This document shows positions 8,461 through 17,592 of a stretch of DNA of 34,296 nucleotides, one piece after another. Each line of letters starts with the position of its first letter. Positions within the stretch are counted from its first letter, which is position 1. This DNA comes from Bacteroidales bacterium UBA1751. GTDB lineage: Bacteria > Bacteroidota > Bacteroidia > Bacteroidales > UBA932. Position numbers and translations under genes: made by a program. The stretch is taken from NCBI GenBank assembly GCA_002315995.1, contig DCHN01000090.1, positions 771-35,066 on the forward strand, read 5' to 3'. The notes under the pieces were generated by a model. It was not told the origin of the DNA and did no database searches. It was given only the letters and a program-made list of their open reading frames with translations.

Positions 8461-10491
8461 ATGGAGAAAATCTACAATACGGATCCTTGGCTTCTGCCAT
8501 ACCAAGTGGCGATAGATAATCGTCATGCCGGGATTCTTGAGCGCCGAAGGCATCTTTGCGGCAACAGGCGTGTCTGTGACAGCGCAAACAACCACCTCTA
8601 CTATGGGCTTCACGATGAAGGTGGTGAATGGCTCTTCAGGGAGTGGGCTCCCAATGCATCCAGAATCTGGCTCATTGGTGAGTTCAACAACTGGCAGCGC
8701 TCCGAAGCATATCTTCTCAAACCGGTAGGTGGCGGCAACTGGGAGATTCGTCTTCCAGCCATGTTCCTTCACCATGGGGAGCTCTATAAACTCTTCATTG
8801 AGTGGCCGGGAGGCGGTGGAGAACGTATTCCTGCATATGCAACAAGGGTTGTACAAGATCCATTCACAAAGATATTTTCTGCGCAGGTATGGCACCCCGA
8901 ACCATATGAGTGGCAGAATGACTCTCCGCTAAGGCACTTCGGTAATGGAGATTCTGCTGGAAGCAGCACCTGTGAAAGTGGCTGTAATGGCGTGAATCAG
9001 TGGATGCCGCTCATTTATGAGTGCCATATTGGAATGTCATCTGAGAAGGAGGAGGTTTCCACTTTCAACGAGTTCCGAACCAATATACTTCCACGTATTG
9101 CATCACTGGGGTACAATACCCTGCAAATAATGGCTCTTCAGGAGCATCCATATTACGGTTCATTTGGATATCAGGTCTCAAGTTTCTTTGCTTTGAGTTC
9201 ACGGTTCGGTACACCTGAGGAGTTCAAGGCGCTTGTTGATGCAGCGCATGGAATGGGTGTTGCGGTTGTAATGGATTTGGTTCATTCGCATAGCGTGAGC
9301 AATGAGGCGGAGGGGTTGAGCCGTTTCGATGGCAATGAGAGTCTCTATTTCTACAAGGGGGTGCAGGGATACCACCCGGCGTGGAACTCCAGATGTTTCG
9401 ATTATGGCAAGGATGAGGTGAACTATTTTCTCCTCTCCAATTGCAAGTGGTGGATGGAGGAGTATCATATTGACGGATTCAGATTCGACGGTGTAACCAG
9501 TATGTTATATTGGGACCATGGATTGGGTCGTGATTTCATAGGATATGAACCATATTTTTCCAATGGTGTTGATGAGAATGCAGTATGTTATCTCGCCCTT
9601 GCGAACATGCTTGTTCATGAGATAAACCCTCTTGCAATTACCATTGCCGAGGATATGAGCGGAATGGCCGGCCTGGCTGCTCCATTTGAAGCCGGAGGGT
9701 TGGGATTTGACTACAGAATGGCAATGGGTATTGCCGATTACTGGATTAAAATGCTGAAGGAGAAGCGTGATGAACAGTGGGATGTAGGTGATATATGGTA
9801 CAACGTTACCAACCGGAGAAGAGATGAAAGGACCATAAGTTACACCGAGTGTCATGACCAGGCTCTTGTTGGTGATAAAACGTTGGCTTTCAGAATGATG
9901 GACAGTAATATGTACATATCCATGACAAAGGACTCAAAGGATCTTGTGGTTGAAAGGGGCGTTGCTCTGCATAAGATGTTGCGCCTTGTCACTGCAGCCA
10001 CTGCAGGTGGGGGCTACCTCAATTTCATGGGTAATGAGTTCGGCCATCCTGAGTGGATAGATTTTCCTCGGGAAGGGAATGGATGGTCGTACAAATATGC
10101 CAGAAGGCAATGGTCACTTGTGGCTAATGGCTTGCTCAGGTATGGAGAGCTCGAGGCTTTTGACAGGAACATGATAACACTCATCAGAGAGTCGGAGCTT
10201 TATTCTTCTCCTATGGATTTGCAACAGCTCCATGCCGATATTAATCTGCAGGTGCTTGTTTTTCGCAGAAAAAATTTTATATTTATATTCAACTTCTCGC
10301 CCGCGAAGTCATATACTGATTTCAGATTCTGTGCTCCGGATGGGAAGTGGAGGCTGGAGTTCTGTAGTGACAATCTTGAATATGGAGGATTCGGGAGAAT
10401 TTGTGAGGGAGAGACTCATATATGTGAGAATGGCACTCTTTCACTCTATATACCAAGCAGGTGTTGCCTTGTGCTGAGCCTTGCTGAATAA
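8461..10491 (+). CDS. glgB: 1,4-alpha-glucan branching enzyme (GH13)
   Basis: The enzyme cuts alpha-1,4-glucan chains and re-attaches them through alpha-1,6 bonds. The 676-residue protein has an N-terminal CBM48-like domain (about 45-135, with REWAPNASRIWLIGEFNNW), then a GH13 barrel and a C-terminal all-beta domain. Its motifs match the eukaryote-like GH13_8 type: YECHIGMSS, the nucleophile in GFRFDGVTSM (D343), the acid/base in ITIAEDMSGM (E397), and YTECHDQALVGDKT. The usual residue in the last motif is serine (ESHDQ), so the cysteine is a small oddity. The debranching enzyme starts a few bases beyond its stop. Confidence 0.95.
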   Translation: MEKIYNTDPWLLPYQVAIDNRHAGILERRRHLCGNRRVCDSANNHLYYGLHDEGGEWLFREWAPNASRIWLIGEFNNWQRSEAYLLKPVGGGNWEIRLPAMFLHHGELYKLFIEWPGGGGERIPAYATRVVQDPFTKIFSAQVWHPEPYEWQNDSPLRHFGNGDSAGSSTCESGCNGVNQWMPLIYECHIGMSSEKEEVSTFNEFRTNILPRIASLGYNTLQIMALQEHPYYGSFGYQVSSFFALSSRFGTPEEFKALVDAAHGMGVAVVMDLVHSHSVSNEAEGLSRFDGNESLYFYKGVQGYHPAWNSRCFDYGKDEVNYFLLSNCKWWMEEYHIDGFRFDGVTSMLYWDHGLGRDFIGYEPYFSNGVDENAVCYLALANMLVHEINPLAITIAEDMSGMAGLAAPFEAGGLGFDYRMAMGIADYWIKMLKEKRDEQWDVGDIWYNVTNRRRDERTISYTECHDQALVGDKTLAFRMMDSNMYISMTKDSKDLVVERGVALHKMLRLVTAATAGGGYLNFMGNEFGHPEWIDFPREGNGWSYKYARRQWSLVANGLLRYGELEAFDRNMITLIRESELYSSPMDLQQLHADINLQVLVFRRKNFIFIFNFSPAKSYTDFRFCAPDGKWRLEFCSDNLEYGGFGRICEGETHICENGTLSLYIPSRCCLVLSLAE

Positions 10492-10492
10492 C

Positions 10493-10497
10493 GGAGG
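10493..10497 (+). promoter_or_regulatory. Strong Shine-Dalgarno deciding the debranching-enzyme start
   Basis: GGAGG directly follows the glgB stop (10489-10491). It sits 5 nt before the ATG at 10503 and overlaps the alternative GTG at 10497, so it favours the ATG. A full SD is unusual among the genes of this window. Confidence 0.6.
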
Positions 10498-10502
10498 TGC
10501 TT

Positions 10503-12443
10503 ATGGCTTTTTTGAAGTTCAACAAATCGGAATTGGTGAATCTTGAGTACTCCCTCAGACGGGAGATTCTCGAGTCGAACAAGAGTGGTGCGTATCTTAA
10601 CACCACTATTGTTGATTGCAATACCAGAAAGTATCATGGCCTGCTTGCCGTTACTCTTGACCGTTTTGGCGGCAACAGGTATCTTCTTTTAAGTCAGATG
10701 GATGAGAGTCTTTGTGTGGCTGGGAAGGAGTTCAATTTGGGCATACGCTGTTATGGCAGCGAATATCTCCCCAAGGGGCACAAATATATCGTTGACTTTG
10801 AGGCCGACCCTGTGCCGGCCATTACATACAGGGTGGGAGAGATGGTGCTGCGCAAGAGAATGGTGCTTAACGCAAAAAAGGATCAGGTGCTCATAAGTTA
10901 TGAGCTGCTCAAGGCACCATATAAGGTGAAACTCTCCTTGAAACCATTCCTTGCCTTCAGAAGCATACATACTCTTACGCATAGGAATCCTGATGTAAGA
11001 GAGGATGGAATAGCCATTGAAAATGGCATTTCATACAGAATGTACAGGAATTTCCCCGATTTGAACATACAGTTCAGCAGAGACGATGTGAAATATCTCC
11101 ATTCACCTCACTGGAATATGAATATTACCTATTCCGATGAGTACAGGAGGGGATTTGACTGCCGTGAGGATCTCTTTGTACCGGGCTATTTCGATGTGGA
11201 GATGGTTGAGGGTGATTCCGTAATATTGTCGGCATCGCTTGCAGTGGAAAAGGCTTCCGAACTTGCTGATGCTTTTGAAACCTCTGTAGCTTCAAGGAAC
11301 TCCTCCATAAATTACCACGACCAGCTGGTATCCTGCGCCGACTCTCTTGTAACAAATCACTCCAGGAGAAAGATATGCTCAGGCCTTACCTGGATGCTCA
11401 CCGGACTTCTCAGGGAGACCCTGCAGTCACTTGCGGGACTTACCCTTTACGGTCTGAATGACCCTGCACAGTATGAGGAGATTCTTGACAATCTTATTGA
11501 AGATGAGCAGCAGAGACTCTTTTACCGCACGACTCAGGTGGAATCGCCGCTCTATCTTGCGGTTTCATTGCAGAAGTACATTGAGTATGGTGCATCTGCC
11601 CAGAAGGTGTGGAGCAAGTACGGGGAGACGCTCAAGAAAGTGTTGAAAAGCTATCTGCCTGGTGTGAGAAGAGAGGTTGCCATGCATCCGAATGGCCTCC
11701 TTTGGGCGCAGATGGACGGAGTGGCGCTCTCGTGGATGAATGCATATATAAATGGCAGGGCTGTTACTGAGAGGAGTGGCTATCAGGTTGAGACCAACGC
11801 ACTCTGGTACAATGCAATATGTTTTGCTGTGGATATGGAGAAAAACTCGCCGCAGTGTGACGAGGCGTTCGTGAAGGAGTGGGGCAGCATTTCACAGATG
11901 GTGCGCAGTTCGTTCCAGAAGTGCTTCTGGAATGAAAGAATGAAGTGTCTTGCCGATTATGTGAATAATGAGGGTCAACACCTGGAGGTGAGACCTAATC
12001 AGATATATGCTTTATGGGTGGATTACTCACCGGTTGATGAGGAGTTGTTCCCTCCAATAATGAATGTGATAAAGAACGAACTTGTAACGGCAAGGGGAAT
12101 AAGAACCCTCTCGCCTCGCGATGTCAACTACAGGGGAGTATATAATGGAAGTCAGGTCGATAGAGATCTCGCATATCATCAGGGATCCACAAGAACATTC
12201 CTTCTTGAACCTTACGTTGAGGTTTCGTTCAGAATGAAGGGCGCCGCATTCTGGAAGAGGGCCGAGTGGCTGGTAGAGGGATTTTTTGAGGATTTGAACA
12301 AGCATGGAGTGGGGGCATTCTCCGAGCTTTACGACGGTGACCCTCCTCATGAGCCACATGGTGCCATATCTTCTGCTAGAAGTACTGCAGCATTGCTGGC
12401 GGTTGAGAGGATGCTTGAAAAATACAGGGAGGGGAGTCTATGA
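10503..12443 (+). CDS. Glycogen debranching enzyme (amylo-alpha-1,6-glucosidase type)
   Basis: The 646-residue protein matches the bacterial two-domain debranching enzyme: an N-terminal GDE_N beta-sandwich (about 15-215, with NTTIVDCNTRKYHGLLA and GGNRYLLLSQMDES) and a C-terminal (alpha/alpha)6 amylo-1,6-glucosidase domain (about 270-640, with ETNALWYNAICFAVDME and the acidic FSELYDGDPPHEPHG). It would remove alpha-1,6 branch stubs so that the phosphorylase can continue. The ATG at 10503 is preferred over an upstream GTG because of the GGAGG at 10493-10497. The last codons overlap the start of the GT4 gene by 4 nt (ATGA), suggesting coupled translation. Confidence 0.93.
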   Translation: MAFLKFNKSELVNLEYSLRREILESNKSGAYLNTTIVDCNTRKYHGLLAVTLDRFGGNRYLLLSQMDESLCVAGKEFNLGIRCYGSEYLPKGHKYIVDFEADPVPAITYRVGEMVLRKRMVLNAKKDQVLISYELLKAPYKVKLSLKPFLAFRSIHTLTHRNPDVREDGIAIENGISYRMYRNFPDLNIQFSRDDVKYLHSPHWNMNITYSDEYRRGFDCREDLFVPGYFDVEMVEGDSVILSASLAVEKASELADAFETSVASRNSSINYHDQLVSCADSLVTNHSRRKICSGLTWMLTGLLRETLQSLAGLTLYGLNDPAQYEEILDNLIEDEQQRLFYRTTQVESPLYLAVSLQKYIEYGASAQKVWSKYGETLKKVLKSYLPGVRREVAMHPNGLLWAQMDGVALSWMNAYINGRAVTERSGYQVETNALWYNAICFAVDMEKNSPQCDEAFVKEWGSISQMVRSSFQKCFWNERMKCLADYVNNEGQHLEVRPNQIYALWVDYSPVDEELFPPIMNVIKNELVTARGIRTLSPRDVNYRGVYNGSQVDRDLAYHQGSTRTFLLEPYVEVSFRMKGAAFWKRAEWLVEGFFEDLNKHGVGAFSELYDGDPPHEPHGAISSARSTAALLAVERMLEKYREGSL

Positions 12444-13729
12444 GAGTTCTGATGTTCGGTTGGGAGTTTCCTCCGCATATAGCCGGTGGTTTGGGAACAG
12501 CCTGCAAGGGTATTGTTGAGGGCTTGGCATACAATGGCGTTGAGACAATCTTCGTTATGCCAAAGGCAAGTGGTGATGAGGATCAGAGATGCACCAGAAT
12601 CATTAATGCCAGCGATGTGGCTGTAGCATATAGATGCACCTCTGATGTTGATGAGTTCATAAATATGGTGAAATTCATTAGTGTCGATTCCAATATTGTT
12701 CCTTATGTGAATCCCGATGAATATTTCCAGGCCATTGAGAAGATGAAGCGCGAGTACTCGACCTCCTCAACCATAGGTTTCGGGCAGAAGTTCAATTTCT
12801 CAGGAAAATATGGTGCCAACCTCCTGGAAGAGGTATCAAGGTATGCACAGGTTGCTGCAACCATTGCTATGGAGCACTCAGCAGAGTTCGACCTGATTCA
12901 TGCTCACGACTGGCTCACATATCTTGCCGGAATAGCGGCTAAGGAGATTACAGGGAAGCCTCTTGTTGTGCATGTGCATGCAACCTCGTTCGACAGGGGG
13001 ACTGACGATATGGTTGATTCCCGTGTATATGCAATTGAGAAGAGGGGTATGGAGGTTGCCAACAGGGTTGTTACCGTGAGTGACCTCACAAGAAATATTG
13101 TAATCAATAAATACGGCATAGATCCGGGCAAGGTTGTAACCGTTCATAATGCGGTTGACTTCAGCGGAAGGGAGGATATGGATGTGCATCGCGGGGTAAG
13201 GGAGAAGGTTGTAACCTTCCTTGGCAGAATCACATACCAGAAGGGGCCTGAATACTTCATTGAGGCTGCGGCCAAAGTTCTCAAGAGGACTTCAAACGTA
13301 CGATTTGTAATGGCCGGAAGCGGAGACATGATGGAAAGGGCAGTACGCCAGGTTGCCAGATTGGGAATAGCCGACCGCTTCCATTTCACCGGATTCCTCA
13401 AGGGAAACGATGTACAGAGAATGTTTGCGCTTTCAGATGTTTACATCATGCCTTCTGTTTCAGAACCTTTCGGTATTTCGCCTCTGGAGGCTATGCGTAC
13501 GAACGTGCCGTCAATAATATCGAAGCAGTCTGGAGCTGCGGAGGTGCTTACGTATGCTTTGAAGGTCGATTTTTGGGATGTTGACACTCTGGCGGACCAG
13601 ATATATGCACTTGTTACCTATCCGGCACTCTCGGCATTTGCTGCCAGGGAGGGTATGGCTGAGGTGAACAACATCAAGTGGAACAACGCAACGGTTAAGT
13701 TAAAAGAGATATACCAGACACTATTATGA
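12440..13729 (+). CDS. GT4 glycosyltransferase, probable glycogen synthase
   Basis: A 429-residue GT-B enzyme. The N-terminal domain begins MRVLMFGWEFPPHIAGGLG, the donor/acceptor loop seen in glucan synthases, followed by HAHDWLT. The C-terminal domain has FLGRITYQKGPEYFIEAA and the GT4 E-x7-E motif in SEPFGISPLEAM. In Bacteroidetes this family sits in glycogen clusters and is annotated as glycogen synthase. Since no GT5 GlgA or GlgC is seen here, it is the best candidate for chain elongation. Whether the donor is UDP- or ADP-glucose cannot be read from the sequence. It overlaps both neighbours by 4 nt. Confidence 0.88.
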   Translation: MRVLMFGWEFPPHIAGGLGTACKGIVEGLAYNGVETIFVMPKASGDEDQRCTRIINASDVAVAYRCTSDVDEFINMVKFISVDSNIVPYVNPDEYFQAIEKMKREYSTSSTIGFGQKFNFSGKYGANLLEEVSRYAQVAATIAMEHSAEFDLIHAHDWLTYLAGIAAKEITGKPLVVHVHATSFDRGTDDMVDSRVYAIEKRGMEVANRVVTVSDLTRNIVINKYGIDPGKVVTVHNAVDFSGREDMDVHRGVREKVVTFLGRITYQKGPEYFIEAAAKVLKRTSNVRFVMAGSGDMMERAVRQVARLGIADRFHFTGFLKGNDVQRMFALSDVYIMPSVSEPFGISPLEAMRTNVPSIISKQSGAAEVLTYALKVDFWDVDTLADQIYALVTYPALSAFAAREGMAEVNNIKWNNATVKLKEIYQTLL

Positions 13730-14919
13730 GCAAGTCAATATGTTTGTTTTTTGAGCTGAACCAGCCTGTAAGGTTGCGCTCATACAAGTTCTTTGATATA
13801 GGAAAGGACTCTCATTATTATGATCCTTTTGCTTCAAGAACTGAAGTGCGCAAGATGGTACAGAGGTGTTATTTGCCGGCTAACGCTATATTGCTTGATG
13901 CAATAAGGCGCAGCAATGGTGCTGTGAAGGTGGCTTTCTCAATGCCTGGTACTGCCATTGAGCAGCTTGAGAGATATGCGCCTGACGTAATGGATAGTTT
14001 CAGGGAGCTTGCACAGACCGGTTGTGTTGAGTTCTTGTGTGAAACTTACTTCCACTCCATATCATCTCTTATAAGCGAGCAGGAGTTCAGGCATCAGGTT
14101 GAAAAGCATAGGGAGTGTGTGGCCTCTGTTTTCGGTCAGACTCCTCAATGCTTCCGCAATACCGATTTCATCTATTCCAACCACATTGGCAAAATGGTGT
14201 ATGATATGGGCTTCAATACCGTTCTTGCAGAGGGTGGAAAGCATGTCATGGGATGGCAGAGCCCTAACTGGCTCTATAGAAATCCGGTTGAGAAGGGGCA
14301 GACGCTTCTTCTGCGCAACTATTCGCTGAGTGATGACATATCCCTCAGATTCAGTGACAGAAGCTGGAACGAGTGGCCTCTCAGTGCTGAAAAATATGTG
14401 AGTTGGATTGAGCAGGCCGAAGGTGATATTGTTAATCTTTTTATGGATTATGAAACACTCGGCCACTTCAATCCTGCAGAGAGCGGTATACTGGAATTCT
14501 TCAAGAGTTTCCTTGCAAGGGTGGTTGAAAACGAAAATCTGGAGTTTACAACCCCGTCTGAGGCTGTGCGGAATTTCAAGCCGGTAGCTGAGATCTCAAT
14601 AGCCGAACCTGAATCGTGGCTCAATGAGGAGAGGGATATCAGTGACTGGTTGGGAAATGATCTTCAAACAGAGGCCAGCAACAAGCTATATTCGCTCATT
14701 GAAAACCTCTCTGTACTTGGCAGAGATGATTTGTGGAGTGACTTCGGGGCTCTTCAGGATGCCGATTTACTCTACTATATGTCAAGCAGGTTCTTCAAGA
14801 AAGAGGCAAGAATGAGGTGGAACTCACCATACGAAACTCCTTATGATGCGTTCATCAATTATATGAATGTTCTGAGCGACCTTATTATCAGGGTGAACAA
14901 TGCAATGAATGAGAGGTAA
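13726..14919 (+). CDS. Family 57 glycoside hydrolase (alpha-amylase-like)
   Basis: The 397-residue protein matches the GH57 barrel of Bacteroidetes glycogen clusters. Region 2 corresponds to GCVEFLCETYFHS. The presumed nucleophile glutamate lies in NTVLAEGGKHVMGW, and the acid/base aspartate in LFMDYETLGH. Region 1, normally HQP, reads NQP at residues 12-14 (FELNQPVRL); the asparagine codon AAC is at 13759-13761. GH57 members include alpha-amylases, 4-alpha-glucanotransferases and branching enzymes, so the exact activity is open. It probably trims or transfers maltodextrin within the glycogen pathway. The start overlaps the GT4 stop by 4 nt, indicating translational coupling. Confidence 0.9.
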   Translation: MSKSICLFFELNQPVRLRSYKFFDIGKDSHYYDPFASRTEVRKMVQRCYLPANAILLDAIRRSNGAVKVAFSMPGTAIEQLERYAPDVMDSFRELAQTGCVEFLCETYFHSISSLISEQEFRHQVEKHRECVASVFGQTPQCFRNTDFIYSNHIGKMVYDMGFNTVLAEGGKHVMGWQSPNWLYRNPVEKGQTLLLRNYSLSDDISLRFSDRSWNEWPLSAEKYVSWIEQAEGDIVNLFMDYETLGHFNPAESGILEFFKSFLARVVENENLEFTTPSEAVRNFKPVAEISIAEPESWLNEERDISDWLGNDLQTEASNKLYSLIENLSVLGRDDLWSDFGALQDADLLYYMSSRFFKKEARMRWNSPYETPYDAFINYMNVLSDLIIRVNNAMNER

Positions 14920-14971
14920 ATCCGCAAGTAATAAATAGAAAACAAATAACATCTAATATTGTTAAACATAT

Positions 14972-17530
14972 ATGTACAACTCTTTATCAAACTCTCCTAT
15001 TTGGAAGAGCGTAATGGTTACCAGGCAGTTGCCTGAAGCTTTGTCGGGATTGGAAGTTCTGTGCAAGAACCTCTGGTGGTGCTGGAACGACAGCGCCAAA
15101 GCACTTTTTGCATCAATAGACAGGGAGATGTGGCACAATTCAGGCCACAATCCAATGGTCATTCTTGATAAGGTGAGCATAAAGCGCTATAACGTGCTTG
15201 CCAAAGATAGTGCCTTCTTAGCGCAGCTTGGTGCTGTAATGAGGGAATTCAATGAGTATATGGCCAAGAAGAGTGAGCGTGTTGAGCCCTCTGTTGGATA
15301 CTTCTGTATGGAGTACGGCCTTGACACCTCATTGAAGATATACTCCGGTGGATTGGGTATTCTGGCAGGAGACTACCTGAAGGAGACAAGCGACATGAAT
15401 GTTAATCTTGTTGCTGTTGGCCTTTTCTACAAATATGGATACTTCACCCAGAAAATAACTGCTCTGGGAAATCAGGAGGCACAGTATGATGCTCAGGATT
15501 TCATGAAATCTCCTGCACAGCCTGTGCTTGACAGTGAAGGGAACTGGATGAAAGTGAGAGTGGGGATGCCAGGCAGGGATATGTTTGCCAGAATATGGAG
15601 GGTTGATGTAGGAAGAACAGAACTCTATTTGCTTGATACTGACTTTGAAGACAACCAACCTGAAGATAGGCAGGTTACCCACCACCTTTATGGAGGAGAT
15701 TGGGAGAACCGTCTGAAGCAGGAGATTCTCCTTGGAATAGGAGGAGTAAGGGCACTTCGCGTATTGGGCAAGAATCCTACCATTTTCCACTACAACGAGG
15801 GACATGCCGCTTTTGCCGCGCTTGAGAGGTTGAAAGAGTATGTTCAGCAGCAGCACCTCTCTTTTTCTGAAGCTCTTGAGGTTGTAAAGGCTTCCAGCCT
15901 CTTTACCACCCATACACCGGTTCCTGCTGGACATGATGCATTTACCGATGAATTTATGGGCCGGTACCTCGCTGTGTTTACAGGATACCTGAATATAGAT
16001 TGGAGAAAGTTCATGTCTCTTGGTAAGGTTAATCCAGACAATACAGAGGAGAAATTCAGCATGAGCAATCTTGCTGCCAATGTATCTCAGAATGTGAATG
16101 GAGTTTCAATGCTTCATGGAGAGGTAAGCAAGGAGATTTTCTCAAATCTTTATCCGGGGTACCTCCCTGAGGAGTTGTATATAAGTTACGTAACCAACGG
16201 TGTACACTATTCGACATGGGCATCCGCTCTCTGGAAAAAGCTTCATGCCAGAGTATTCGGCAGCGATTTTCAGACCCATCACTATGACAAATCATGTTTC
16301 GACGGTGTATATCAGCTCTCCGATGAGGAGGTATGGGATACACGCATGTCGTTGAAGAAGTCTCTTACCAATACCATAAGGGAGCGTTTGATTGATGCAA
16401 CAATGAGCGCCCACTACTCACCAAAGCAGAAGGTTGCCATTGCTGAGGCGTGGAGGGAAGATGCGCTAACAATAGGTTTCGCACGCCGCTTTGCCACATA
16501 CAAGAGAGCAACGCTGCTCTTCTCTGACCTTGACCGTCTTGATGCAATTGTGAACAACCCTGAACGTCCTGTTCAGTTCATCTTTGCCGGCAAGGCACAC
16601 CCTGCCGATGGAATGGGCCAGGACTTTATGAGACAGGTCATTGAAATATCAAAGCAGGAGCGTTTCATCGGTAAGATTATCTTCATTCCTGGATATGACA
16701 TTAACCTTGCAAAGAGAATGGTACAGGGAGTGGATGTGTGGTTGAACAACCCAACCAGGCCTCTTGAGGCATCAGGAACTTCCGGAGAGAAGGCTTCAAT
16801 GAATGGTGTAATGCACTTCTCAGTTCTTGATGGATGGTGGGTAGAGGGCTATAAGGAGAATGCCGGATGGGCACTTCCGCAAGAGGCCCGTTATGACGAC
16901 GCCAACTATCAGAACGAGCTGGATGCGTCATTCATATACTATATCATTGAGAATGAAATAGCACCTGCATATTACAATGTTGACAAGTCTACCGGACGCT
17001 CATCACAGTGGATAGGATATATAAAGAATACCATTGCCAAGGTTGCAAGCAACTTTACCACCAACAGGATGCTCACCGATTATTGCAATCAGTACTACAT
17101 ACCTCAGTCCAAGAGGTTTGAATCAATATGCAGCAATGACTACGCCATTACAAAGGAGATAGTGGCATGGAAAGATCGCGTTTGTGCGGAGTGGAACAAT
17201 ATTCATGTAATATCATGCAAGAGACCGGAGTCATCATATACACTCTCTCCTGACGGTATGCTCAAGTCGGAGGTGGTAGTTGATCTCAGGAGGCTCAAAC
17301 CTGATGATGTGGGAGTTGAAATGCTCTTCACCACTGTTGACAGACACGGCAAATACCATATTCAGGAGGTAAGCCAGTTCTCTTTGGAGAAGTACGAGGA
17401 TGGAATAGCAACATTTGCAACATCAATACAGCCGGAGAGAACGGGTATGTACGACGTAGGAATAAGAATTTATCCGAAGAACGACCTGTTGCCTCACAGA
17501 CAGGATCTTCCATTTGTAAAATGGTTGTAG
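14972..17530 (+). CDS. glgP: Alpha-glucan (glycogen/maltodextrin) phosphorylase, short type
   Basis: The enzyme releases glucose-1-phosphate from alpha-1,4-glucans using phosphate. The 852-residue protein has an N-terminal DUF3417-type region (about 10-110, with LCKNLWWCWNDSA) and then the GT35 domain of the Thermotoga/archaeal short kind (VGYFCMEYGLDTSLKIYSGG, HYNEGHAAF). The PLP lysine should be K607 in GTSGEKASMNG. The first ATG is kept because the NSPIWK segment just after it is family-like. It follows the GH57 gene after 52 nt with no clear promoter, so it probably belongs to the same unit. The transcript ends at the hairpin at 17541-17573. Confidence 0.94.
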   Translation: MYNSLSNSPIWKSVMVTRQLPEALSGLEVLCKNLWWCWNDSAKALFASIDREMWHNSGHNPMVILDKVSIKRYNVLAKDSAFLAQLGAVMREFNEYMAKKSERVEPSVGYFCMEYGLDTSLKIYSGGLGILAGDYLKETSDMNVNLVAVGLFYKYGYFTQKITALGNQEAQYDAQDFMKSPAQPVLDSEGNWMKVRVGMPGRDMFARIWRVDVGRTELYLLDTDFEDNQPEDRQVTHHLYGGDWENRLKQEILLGIGGVRALRVLGKNPTIFHYNEGHAAFAALERLKEYVQQQHLSFSEALEVVKASSLFTTHTPVPAGHDAFTDEFMGRYLAVFTGYLNIDWRKFMSLGKVNPDNTEEKFSMSNLAANVSQNVNGVSMLHGEVSKEIFSNLYPGYLPEELYISYVTNGVHYSTWASALWKKLHARVFGSDFQTHHYDKSCFDGVYQLSDEEVWDTRMSLKKSLTNTIRERLIDATMSAHYSPKQKVAIAEAWREDALTIGFARRFATYKRATLLFSDLDRLDAIVNNPERPVQFIFAGKAHPADGMGQDFMRQVIEISKQERFIGKIIFIPGYDINLAKRMVQGVDVWLNNPTRPLEASGTSGEKASMNGVMHFSVLDGWWVEGYKENAGWALPQEARYDDANYQNELDASFIYYIIENEIAPAYYNVDKSTGRSSQWIGYIKNTIAKVASNFTTNRMLTDYCNQYYIPQSKRFESICSNDYAITKEIVAWKDRVCAEWNNIHVISCKRPESSYTLSPDGMLKSEVVVDLRRLKPDDVGVEMLFTTVDRHGKYHIQEVSQFSLEKYEDGIATFATSIQPERTGMYDVGIRIYPKNDLLPHRQDLPFVKWL

Positions 17531-17540
17531 AGAATTTATT

Positions 17541-17573
17541 AAGCCCTGAAAGTTCAGCTGACCTTCAGGGCTT
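17541..17573. terminator. Terminator between glgP and the convergent GT2 gene
   Basis: AAGCCCTGAA (17541-17550) pairs with TTCAGGGCTT (17564-17573) around a 13-base loop. The T tracts are interrupted on both sides (TAAAATATAATTT on plus, AATAAATT on minus). It sits between two convergent genes and can serve both. Confidence 0.7.
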
Positions 17574-17592
17574 TAAAATATAATTTCAGTTT

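Noticed and set aside
14920..14971. Separate promoter for glgP
   Set aside because: Only TAATATTG, one mismatch from consensus, with no -33 partner; co-transcription with the upstream genes is simpler.
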